A stretch of 17,891 nt of DNA, taken from contig CAZPWQ010000073.1 of the NCBI GenBank assembly GCA_964590495.1, positions 1-17,891 of the forward strand. The letters run 5' to 3'. A model generated the notes under the pieces. That model ran no database searches. It was not told the DNA's origin and worked only from the letters and a program-made list of their open reading frames with translations. Position numbers and translations under genes: made by a program. This document shows, in pieces, positions 7,006 through 13,163 of this stretch. The stretch's first letter is position 1, and each line of letters begins with the position of its first letter. The DNA comes from CAZPWQ01 sp964590495. GTDB lineage: Bacteria > Bacteroidota > Rhodothermia > Balneolales > Balneolaceae.

Positions 7006-7036
7006 AGTAACTTCTCATTTAAGTTTAAAAGTTACT
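7006..7036 (-). promoter_or_regulatory. leader inverted repeat abutting the ankyrin gene start
   Basis: AGTAACTT (7006-7013) and AAGTTACT (7029-7036) form a perfect 8-bp inverted repeat with 15 bases between. On the minus strand the second arm ends exactly at the ATG. It could be a protein operator, or an RNA hairpin that hides the translation start. No T tract follows, so it is not a terminator. Confidence 0.45.
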
Positions 7037-7221
7037 ACGTCTCTACGCGACATATCAGAGGGTAGTTGCAGGGGTAATTTAAAAAAAGTACCTTTTCCTT
7101 CACTTTTTTGCGTGGGCTTGTCCGCTCTGCAGAAGAAGCCAGTTTAATAAAAGGCTACGATTAGTTGCCTTTGCTGAGTAATGAAAGTTAGAAAGTTGCG
7201 GTGCCACTGCGAGACGGATGG

Positions 7222-7276
7222 GATTTCTCGACTCCGTTTCGGCAACCCACCGAAACTCCGCTCGAAATGACGCCGA
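7222..7276. repeat. 55-base palindromic repeat, left copy at the gap edge
   Basis: Identical over all 55 bases to 7377-7431. It contains the hairpin GTTTCGG-caaccca-CCGAAAC. Its outer parts (ATTTCTCGACTCC and CTCCGCTCGAAAT) are partly complementary, giving a longer imperfect inverted repeat. The 'CATTTCGAGCGGAG...CGAGAAAT' look resembles dispersed repeats often seen in Bacteroidota genomes (recollection only). Confidence 0.8.
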
Positions 7277-7376
7277 NNNNNNNNNNNNNNNNNNNNNNNN
7301 NNNNNNNNNNNNNNNNNNNNNNNNNNNNNNNNNNNNNNNNNNNNNNNNNNNNNNNNNNNNNNNNNNNNNNNNNNNN
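7277..7376. other. scaffold gap of exactly 100 N
   Basis: One hundred consecutive N, the conventional length for a gap of unknown size. Real sequence of unknown length may be missing, or none at all. Confidence 0.98.
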
Positions 7377-7431
7377 GATTTCTCGACTCCGTTTCGGCAA
7401 CCCACCGAAACTCCGCTCGAAATGACGCCGA
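7377..7431. repeat. 55-base palindromic repeat, right copy at the gap edge
   Basis: Exact copy of 7222-7276, starting at the first base after the gap. The identity begins and ends exactly at the contig edges, which suggests an assembler k-mer overlap rather than a true tandem repeat. Confidence 0.8.
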
Positions 7432-7571
7432 CAAGTTGATTTGGGCAGTTAACCAAAAACCAGCCACATGGTTATTCCTCCGTTCTTAAATGGCAGTCAA
7501 TTTGGAGAAAATGTCGATTAGTCACCCTTATTGGTAATCGGTATTAATAATACCTAAAGTTATCCGAAAAG

Positions 7572-8909
7572 CTATTTAAACTCTTTAAAAGTACCGATCC
7601 TTGAAAAGTAGCTGCGTGCCGCTTCCATAACTTTCGGTGCTAATATAAGGGTGGATATCATGGTCGGTATCGCCATCAGGGCAAACATACCGTCAATGAG
7701 ATTAATTACTGCGTCGATGGAAGCTACTGTTCCGAATATGATGGATACTACGTAGAAGTAGTTGTACCATTGTTGTCGTTCAGCGCCTATCAGGTAACCG
7801 AGGCATTTTGTGCCGTAGTAAGAGTAGGTGAGCATGGAACTTACGGCAAAGCATACCACACAAATAACCAACAGGTAAGTACCGACAGTAGGCAGAGCCT
7901 CATTAAAAGCATTGAGCGTGAGTGTGACGCCGTTGGCTTCGGTTGATTGCCAGACGCCGGTTACCAGGATAGCAAGAGCAGTCATCGTACACGTAATAAT
8001 CGTATCGATAGAGGGACCCAGCATGGCAACCAGTCCTTCTCTTACGGGTTCTTTGGTCTTGGCGGCACCGTGTGCAAGTTCTTCGGTACCGATACCCGCT
8101 TCATTGGAGAAAACCCCGCGCTGAATTCCGATCACAATCAGTGATCCCACGGCACCGCCCATTACCGATTCTCCGGTAAAAGCATCTGTCACAATAAGTC
8201 CGAGGTAGTAGGGGATTTCAGTTATATGCATAGACAGGATAGCGAGTACGCAGGTTACGTAGATAACAACCATGGCGGGAACCAGTTTTGCGGTAACCTT
8301 TCCTATCCGTTTAATACCTCCGAATATAACCAGGGATACTAAACCCACGAGTACGAAACCGGTTATCAGATTGCCCGTGAAAGCGGCATCGGCAGCTACC
8401 CATCCCTGGGGAATATAAATCGTATCACGCAGGATCTGTGTAAGCTGGTTGGCCTGAAAGATCGGCAGGGGACCGAACATGCCCGCGATGGCAAACAGTG
8501 CGGCCAGCGGTTTCCATTTTATGCCGAGGCCTTCCTCGATAACATACATCGGACCACCCTGGAGTTTGCCTTCCGAGTCATGTCCCCGGTATAAAATAGC
8601 GAGTGTACAGGTGAAGAATTTAGTAGCCATCCCCACAAAAGCACTCACCCACATCCAGAAAAGAGCACCGGGTCCGCCCATAAATATAGCTACGGCCACA
8701 CCGCTTATGTTACCCATACCGACTGTTGCTGCAAGAGCGCTGGAAAGGGCTTCAAAGTGTGAGATATCACCGGGATCGTCGGGGTCGTCGTACTTTCCGC
8801 GAAGTATTTCAAGAGCATGTTTAAAATATTTAAAAGGGGCAAAGCGGGAATAAATCATGAAGAAGAGTCCGCCGCCTACCAACAGGTAGACCAGGGGCAA
8901 GCCCCACAT
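7572..8909 (-). CDS. sodium:amino-acid symporter (AGCS family)
   Basis: Inner-membrane carrier that uses the sodium gradient to import small neutral amino acids such as alanine or glycine; the substrate is inferred from the family. At least ten hydrophobic helices span the 445 residues. Family signatures include GMGNISGVA (64-72), the GGPGALFWMW segment (78-87), LQGGPMYVIEEGLG, and VFSNEAGIGTEELAHGAAKT. The listed ATG starts at the beginning of the first helix, whereas relatives usually have a short amphipathic lead. The frame stays open upstream for 19 codons, and a CTG at 8949-8951 follows a GAGG (8960-8963) at 8 bases, so the true start may be CTG, adding 14 residues. The DinB-like gene ends 55 bases before the ATG (13 bases before the CTG) on the same strand, so the two may be co-transcribed. 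Confidence 0.93.
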   Translation of the reverse strand: MWGLPLVYLLVGGGLFFMIYSRFAPFKYFKHALEILRGKYDDPDDPGDISHFEALSSALAATVGMGNISGVAVAIFMGGPGALFWMWVSAFVGMATKFFTCTLAILYRGHDSEGKLQGGPMYVIEEGLGIKWKPLAALFAIAGMFGPLPIFQANQLTQILRDTIYIPQGWVAADAAFTGNLITGFVLVGLVSLVIFGGIKRIGKVTAKLVPAMVVIYVTCVLAILSMHITEIPYYLGLIVTDAFTGESVMGGAVGSLIVIGIQRGVFSNEAGIGTEELAHGAAKTKEPVREGLVAMLGPSIDTIITCTMTALAILVTGVWQSTEANGVTLTLNAFNEALPTVGTYLLVICVVCFAVSSMLTYSYYGTKCLGYLIGAERQQWYNYFYVVSIIFGTVASIDAVINLIDGMFALMAIPTMISTLILAPKVMEAARSYFSRIGTFKEFK

Positions 8910-8964
8910 AAAGCTTGAAAAATCGGCTAAAAATTGTTCTACGTATTCCAGGGGTGAAACCTCG

Positions 8965-9507
8965 TTAATTCTGTTTTAAATGATCAGATTCGAATGAACC
9001 GTCGCTGGTCCGGGTATAAAAGATAAAATCGGTTCCGGGCGGAGTTAAGCCGGCGATCCGCATTAATGTAGCAATCTGAGCGCGGTGATGCTGACTGTGA
9101 ATTATTAAATGGTGCAAAATATCCGAGAGAACACTTTCATATGCCACACCCCTGGAATTCTGGTAGTGAATCGGGCGATCCAGGTCATCCCTGTTTTCTT
9201 CAATCAGCTGTGCAAATCGTTCGAAATTCGAATTTTTAATCCGGCTGATTTCCTGAAGGTCACCCGACGGCCACAGTTCGAGATCATCCCAGGACTCTCC
9301 GGCAATTCTGCGATACCATAATTCCTGTGAATTTATCAGATGGGCAAAAAGAGAAAGCGCTTTATCCCGCTGTTCAAAATCAGGGTGTTCAGTCAGAGCC
9401 GGTTGAACTTTTTCTGTTGCCCACTGGTCGTATCTGAATAAGCGAATAAGTCGATCTGCCGCATCCATATCAGGTTCTTTATTTTTCGATATATGAGCTT
9501 TAAGCAT
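8965..9507 (-). CDS. DinB-family putative metal-dependent protein
   Basis: A 180-residue member of the DinB/YfiT-like four-helix-bundle superfamily. These proteins hold a divalent metal with three His; some act as thiol-dependent transferases, but most have no known role. The expected ligands are His56 in LFAHLINSQELWYRRI, and His137 and His141 in HSQHHRAQI, the last matching the family's H-x3-H-R-[GA]-Q motif. All three are present, so metal binding should be intact. The ATG used gives 13 residues before MDAADRLIRLFRYDQWA, where most relatives begin; ATG at 9468 is a credible alternative. It is divergent from coaX and may be co-transcribed with the symporter gene downstream. Confidence 0.87.
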   Translation of the reverse strand: MLKAHISKNKEPDMDAADRLIRLFRYDQWATEKVQPALTEHPDFEQRDKALSLFAHLINSQELWYRRIAGESWDDLELWPSGDLQEISRIKNSNFERFAQLIEENRDDLDRPIHYQNSRGVAYESVLSDILHHLIIHSQHHRAQIATLMRIAGLTPPGTDFIFYTRTSDGSFESDHLKQN

Positions 9508-9562
9508 AGAATGATCTGTTTAATAATACAAATTTTGAAGTAGATGAGAGGGAGGCTATTTT

Positions 9563-9570
9563 TAGCTTTG
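9563..9570 (+). promoter_or_regulatory. possible Bacteroidota-type -7 element for coaX
   Basis: TAGCTTTG matches the TAnnTTTG -7 consensus of Bacteroidota sigma factors and lies 33 bases before the coaX ATG. The nearest TTTG upstream (9534-9537) is 25 bases away instead of the usual 19 or so, so the -33 part is poor. Confidence 0.35.
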
Positions 9571-9602
9571 AAATCAAGTCTGCCATAACCAAAACTAAAA
9601 TC

Positions 9603-10385
9603 ATGCTTCTAGCTTTAGATATCGGCAACAGCAATATCGTAATCGGCACATCGGAAAACGGTGAGTGGATACACCAATGGCGCATACAAACTGATACCGG
9701 TAAAACACCTGATGAGTATGCCGTCTTATTCGGCAATCTCTTTCATGAGGCAAATCTCTCTTACACGGATTTCAGCAGTATAATAATTTGCAGTGTTGTT
9801 CCGCAGCTTACCGAAACGATAAACGCTGTTTTTAAAAAAAGAGTGGGAACGATACCTCTCATTTTGAATGGTGCGATAGATACAGGGATTAAAGTACACA
9901 CTTCGAATCCGAACAGTGTCGGAGCAGATCTTATCGCCGATTCAGTGGGAGCATATTCCCTGTTCGGAGAGAATTGCATCGTCGTGGACTTTGGAACCGC
10001 TACTACTGTAATGGTTGTAAAAGAACCCGGGGAATTTATTGGTGGAGCTATTTGCGCCGGACTGAAGGTTACCGTGGATGCTCTTGTGGGCAAGGCGGCA
10101 CAGCTGTCTCAAATTCCCCTGGAGCCGCCCCCTCAGGTTGTCGGGAATAATACTATTGAAGCGATGCAGTCGGGACTGGTACTGGGACATCTCTGCATGG
10201 TCGAGGGACTTATTGACCGGATGAAGAAGCAGATAGGCGAAGCAAAAGTGATTGCGACTGGAGGATTGTCAGAAAAAATAGGCCCGCATACCGATTATTT
10301 TGATGTAATTGACCCGATGCTGACGTTGGACGGGCTGCGAATCATTATGGAGAGGCAGGGTGAGAAGCGAGAAGCAAGAAGCTAG
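9603..10385 (+). CDS. coaX: type III pantothenate kinase CoaX
   Basis: Phosphorylates pantothenate in the first step of coenzyme A synthesis. CoaX enzymes use ATP with high Km, need a monovalent cation and are not feedback-inhibited by CoA. The 260-residue chain has the ASKHA-fold motifs: LALDIGNSNIVIG with Asp6 (1-15), SVGADLIAD with catalytic-base Asp109, VVDFGTATTV with Asp129, GGAICAGL, the MQSGLVLG segment (189-196) and VIATGG near the C-terminus. Where most relatives have GADR, this protein has GADL, losing the arginine. The tail after GLRIIMERQG is a short charged extension (EKREARS) encoded by repetitive AGAAGC-like DNA. It is divergent from the DinB gene and convergent with the decarboxylase gene. 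Confidence 0.95.
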   Translation: MLLALDIGNSNIVIGTSENGEWIHQWRIQTDTGKTPDEYAVLFGNLFHEANLSYTDFSSIIICSVVPQLTETINAVFKKRVGTIPLILNGAIDTGIKVHTSNPNSVGADLIADSVGAYSLFGENCIVVDFGTATTVMVVKEPGEFIGGAICAGLKVTVDALVGKAAQLSQIPLEPPPQVVGNNTIEAMQSGLVLGHLCMVEGLIDRMKKQIGEAKVIATGGLSEKIGPHTDYFDVIDPMLTLDGLRIIMERQGEKREARS

Positions 10386-10426
10386 AAGGGCTGCGCTCTT
10401 GCCTTAAAGCTTTATTGATGTACCAG

Positions 10427-10486
10427 AAAAAATTCCCCTCTTGCGAGGGGTGGCCGCCGAGGTTTTGCGGCGGTCGGGGTGTGTGA
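10427..10486 (-). terminator. repeat-derived hairpin element, likely decarboxylase terminator
   Basis: CCCCTC-ttgc-GAGGGG (10435-10450) is a tight hairpin. On the minus strand it is followed by AATTTTTT, so it can end transcription of the decarboxylase gene. A second paired segment of GCCGCC and GGCGG runs lie at about 10453-10472, followed by GGGGTGTGTG. The A-run, C-run/G-run hairpin and trailing GGGGTG resemble one arm of the element at 288-462. On the plus strand there is no T tract after coaX. Confidence 0.6.
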
Positions 10487-10539
10487 AAGATGAAGAAAAT
10501 GAAAGGTAGTAATTCTGATATACAGAATATTGGCAAAAT

Positions 10540-11964
10540 TCACTTCCGGCCCAATTCCAATATCACTTCCACCAGCCGGTCTACATGTTGCTTTTCCGTG
10601 CGGTGGTTGATAAAACAGGTGCGGAGAGCTGAATGGCCTCTTATTTTGGTTCCCGTCAGAAACACTCGTCCATCCTGTTCGATATCGCTGATAATCCTGT
10701 CGTTCAGCTTATCGAGCTCATTATCATTCATATCACCGGGATTATATCGAAAGCAGACGATTGATAACGGTGCCGGAGACATTAATTCCAGCTCGGTATG
10801 AGATTCCGCTTTCCCCGCCAGGTAAGCGGCTTTTTCGATGTCCCGGCTTATTTCCCGGCGGATGCGTTTTGCGCCGAAAGCCTTCAGGCTCATCCAGACT
10901 TTCAATGCCTTAAACTCCTTCGTCAGCGGCAGGTTGTACTCCATGAGATCTGTGCGTTCGTCACCGGAGCGGTCCGATTTCAGGTAGTCGGGAACCGTAC
11001 TGAAAGTCTCACGCAGGTGATCGGGATTTTTAACCAGAACTCCGCCGGCCTCAAAAGGTACATAAAGCCACTTGTGCGGATTGACAACAAGGGAATCCGC
11101 CCGGTCAATGCCATCGAAAAGGTGAGAAACTTCATCTACCGCCGCGGCCGGTCCGCCATAAGCGGCATCCACATGATACCACATCTTGTATTGTTCGCAT
11201 ATATCGGCGACGGCATTCAAATCATCAATTGCGCCGGTATTGGTGGTTCCCGCCACTGCAATGGTACACAGCGGATGAAGTCCGGCGTTTTTATCATTGC
11301 GGATACGTTCTTCCAGTGCATCGGTGTTTATCCGCATTTCGTTATCCGCCGGAATTTTGCGCAGGTATTTTTTTCCCAGGCCGAGCATATCCATCGCCTT
11401 GTCAAAGCTGGAGTGTCCTTCCTCGGAAACATACACCGTACATGGTCTGCTGCCGTAGGCGCCTTCCTCGGATATATCAGCTGGTGACTTGATCTTTCGT
11501 GCTACCGCCAGACAGTTGAAATTGGCTACCGATCCACCGCTCAGCAAAACACCCGCGCTGCTTTTCGGGTAACCGACGAATTCCGCCACCCACCGCATAA
11601 CAAGTTTCTCGAGTTCCGTGCTTGCCGGTGATGAGTGCCACTTCAGATTATTCTGGTTGACGGATGCTTTTATCATTTCCGCCAGGACGGCTACCTGATT
11701 CCCGCCCCCGGTGATATAGCCGTAGTAATTCGGTCCGGCACTATTGGTGATACTGCCGAATATTTTTTGGGCAACCTCATCGAGCAGGAAATCAATATCG
11801 CCGGGCTCCTCCGGCAGTGGTTCTTCCAGCAGGGCCTGCACTTCGCGGGGTGACTTGCCCGCAAACACACGTCCATCCTGTTCCCGGTCATGAAAATCTG
11901 TGAGTAATTTGCCGGTTTTCTTAATCCACTGCTGAAACTTTTTGGAGGGTACATCAAGACTCAT
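10540..11964 (-). CDS. group II PLP-dependent amino-acid decarboxylase
   Basis: A 474-residue fold-type I PLP enzyme of the aromatic-L-amino-acid/glutamate decarboxylase group, which removes the alpha-carboxylate of an amino acid to give an amine. Visible features: the N-terminal swap segment with GPNYYGYITGGG (78-88), SGGSVANFNCLAVAR (142-156), His184 in SEEGHSSFDKA that stacks on the PLP ring, Asp266 in WYHVDAAYGG that pairs with the pyridine N, and Lys298 in NPHKWLYVPFEAG that forms the Schiff base. The substrate cannot be read from sequence; aromatic amino acids or 2,4-diaminobutyrate are possible. The frame extends upstream to 12087, but those 41 residues lack family character. I start at ATG 11964 (MSLDVPSKKF), which has a purine-rich AAAAAGAGA upstream. 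It is convergent with coaX; no amine transporter or biosynthetic partner is nearby. Confidence 0.93.
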   Translation of the reverse strand: MSLDVPSKKFQQWIKKTGKLLTDFHDREQDGRVFAGKSPREVQALLEEPLPEEPGDIDFLLDEVAQKIFGSITNSAGPNYYGYITGGGNQVAVLAEMIKASVNQNNLKWHSSPASTELEKLVMRWVAEFVGYPKSSAGVLLSGGSVANFNCLAVARKIKSPADISEEGAYGSRPCTVYVSEEGHSSFDKAMDMLGLGKKYLRKIPADNEMRINTDALEERIRNDKNAGLHPLCTIAVAGTTNTGAIDDLNAVADICEQYKMWYHVDAAYGGPAAAVDEVSHLFDGIDRADSLVVNPHKWLYVPFEAGGVLVKNPDHLRETFSTVPDYLKSDRSGDERTDLMEYNLPLTKEFKALKVWMSLKAFGAKRIRREISRDIEKAAYLAGKAESHTELELMSPAPLSIVCFRYNPGDMNDNELDKLNDRIISDIEQDGRVFLTGTKIRGHSALRTCFINHRTEKQHVDRLVEVILELGRK

Positions 11965-12097
11965 TTGTATCTCTTTTTCGTACTTGATTGGAAATTTTTT
12001 GGATTCAACAATATAGATATTGAAAGGCATCTTTCCATGTGGATTTAATTTCGGTGTAGGTTGTTGCCTTAAAAAAAGCTGGGTCATATCTCAAACC

Positions 12098-12148
12098 GCC
12101 ACCGGAGGTGGCAGATTCCGGCGCACCGAACCGGAGGTTCGGCACGAG
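12098..12148 (+). repeat. two-hairpin palindromic repeat, copy B
   Basis: GCCACC-gga-GGTGGC (12098-12112) and CCGAACC-gga-GGTTCGG (12126-12142), followed by CACGAG. It has the same orientation as copy A (2901-2951), with very similar flanks and linker. Unlike A and C it has no inverted partner nearby. Confidence 0.75.
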
Positions 12149-12158
12149 GGGAAAATCG

Positions 12159-12265
12159 TTTCACAGAGGACCACAAAGGAGGCACACCGAAGGGATGCCC
12201 AGGGCAAAAGTTTCACAAAGATTTTCTCAGAGTTTCTTTGCGATTCTCTGCGCAGCTCCGTGAAA
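12159..12265. repeat. degenerate TTTCAC/CACAGAG repeat element
   Basis: TTTCAC (12159-12164) and GTGAAA (12260-12265) bound a stretch rich in related words: CACAGAGG, CCACAAAGG, TTTCACAAAG (12211-12220), CTCAGAG, CTTTGCG and CTCTGCG. The right half is roughly the reverse complement of the left. It resembles decayed dispersed repeats of the 'accacagag/cacaaagg' type. No coding potential. Confidence 0.45.
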
Positions 12266-12349
12266 TAACGATCTTATTGTAGATCAAGCCATTATTTTTA
12301 TATACAAGTTTGTCCAGCATCTGGTATCCGGTATCCGGTATCTGGAAAA

Positions 12350-12982
12350 CTAGAATCCAGCATAAAAATAATTTCCGAAGCCGAGCATGAATACCATCCA
12401 GCCGAAGAGGGTGTGTTCGACGGTAACCCAGAACAGGGATTTTGTCCGTAGATAGGTGACACTGAATAGTATTCCGGCCAAAAAACTCAATCCGACTGCC
12501 CACCAGTTGTTATATATTATATGCAGGAGTCCAAAAGCAAAGGCGTTTGTGAAAACGATCATTTTATTGGACGGAATCAGATCCTGCAGCCGGCTGAAAA
12601 AATATACCCGGTAGATAATTTCCTGTGGCAGAACCGACAACACCGGGTACATAAGCAAGATATTAATCCAGACAGCTGAGCGTTCGACCGGCATAGAAAA
12701 AAGCCGTTCCGGTTGGATCCACACGACCAATAGCAGAATAATGACACCGACCAGCAGCGTACGAAGGGCCATTCTTTGCCAGCGTTTTTCTTCCCTGAAA
12801 TCAAAATTCAGCACGACAAAATTAATCGTCCCGGAATGCCAGAGGCGAGACAGGCAGTAAGAGGCAACCAGTACCAAAGTCAATAATTTAGGTACCGTAA
12901 CCAGTTCCCAATAAAACAGAAGAGGCAGAGTTATATACAACAGTATTGCCTCAAATATAGAACCGGTTGATTTTGAATACAT
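12350..12982 (-). CDS. CPBP-family intramembrane protease-like protein (CAAX/Abi)
   Basis: A 210-residue membrane protein with about six hydrophobic segments, related to CPBP (CAAX protease and bacteriocin-processing) enzymes. Family motif 1, normally EExxxR, reads QEIIYR (120-125), so the first Glu is Gln120 while Glu121 and Arg125 remain. Motif 2, FxxxH, is FGLLH (150-154). Motif 3 contributes His190 in VEHTLFGW. The catalytic Glu and both metal-side His are probably kept, though the Gln change could alter activity. Substrates of bacterial members are mostly unknown; bacteriocin self-immunity and membrane-protein trimming are reported roles. The gene lies alone between repeat-rich regions, divergent from uvrA. 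No bacteriocin gene is seen. Confidence 0.82.
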   Translation of the reverse strand: MYSKSTGSIFEAILLYITLPLLFYWELVTVPKLLTLVLVASYCLSRLWHSGTINFVVLNFDFREEKRWQRMALRTLLVGVIILLLVVWIQPERLFSMPVERSAVWINILLMYPVLSVLPQEIIYRVYFFSRLQDLIPSNKMIVFTNAFAFGLLHIIYNNWWAVGLSFLAGILFSVTYLRTKSLFWVTVEHTLFGWMVFMLGFGNYFYAGF

Positions 12983-13008
12983 ATTCTGAAGTTACCTCTA
13001 ATAATTTA

Positions 13009-13039
13009 GGTCACCACTAAGCCACTAAGAGCACTCAGT
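13009..13039. repeat. short tandem CACTAAG repeat
   Basis: CACTAAG occurs at 13015-13021 and 13023-13029, with a degenerate CACTCAG at 13032-13038, a period of 8-9 bases. It lies between the divergent CPBP and uvrA genes and looks like a small dispersed-repeat relic. Confidence 0.45.
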
Positions 13040-13124
13040 ATCTTAGTAAATGACGCTTTCTTCTCGACAAGTAATAAATCAATGTTTCAGGGAATTAAAA
13101 CCTCATATTCTCTCATAAAATTCG

Positions 13125-13132
13125 TACCTTTA
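13125..13132 (+). promoter_or_regulatory. possible -7 promoter element of uvrA
   Basis: TACCTTTA fits the Bacteroidota TAnnTTTG -7 consensus except for the last base and lies 31 bases before the uvrA ATG. No clear -33 TTTG is found at the usual distance. Confidence 0.35.
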
Positions 13133-13163
13133 CCCGTTTATAGAACCGATAAGTTTTTACTAA

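Larger units (their letters stand above)
7006..7571. other. intergenic region with assembly gap and repeats
   Basis: This 566-base region separates the ankyrin gene from the symporter gene. It contains the leader inverted repeat, two copies of a 55-base repeat and a 100-N gap. The rest shows no gene. Open frames that run through the Ns are artefacts of translating unknown bases. Confidence 0.7.
11965..12349. other. repeat-rich intergenic region upstream of the decarboxylase gene
   Basis: This 385-base stretch has no believable gene. It holds the two-hairpin repeat (12098-12148), a TTTCAC...GTGAAA element (12159-12265) and a short tandem of GGTATC-like units around 12318-12342 (atctggtatccggtatcc). 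Open frames in it exist only by running through repeats. A promoter for the decarboxylase gene should lie near its left end but is not obvious. Confidence 0.6.

Noticed and set aside
7100..7467. Several open frames on both strands containing long X runs
   Set aside because: They exist only because the 100 N contain no stop codons; the coding parts are the two copies of the 55-base repeat.
10798..11487. A 229-codon frame antisense to the decarboxylase gene
   Set aside because: It lies inside a gene with clear PLP motifs on the other strand; codon bias of the real gene explains the absence of stops.
11965..12087. A 41-residue N-terminal extension of the decarboxylase
   Set aside because: The residues have no family character, and an internal ATG at 11964 matches the usual start of group II decarboxylases.
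12020..12268. An 82-codon plus-strand frame upstream of the decarboxylase gene
   Set aside because: It is made up mostly of two repeat elements (12098-12148 and 12159-12265).
12315..12345. Tandem GGTATC-like units considered as a CRISPR or direct-repeat array
   Set aside because: The units are about 8 bases with no spacers; this is a simple short tandem.
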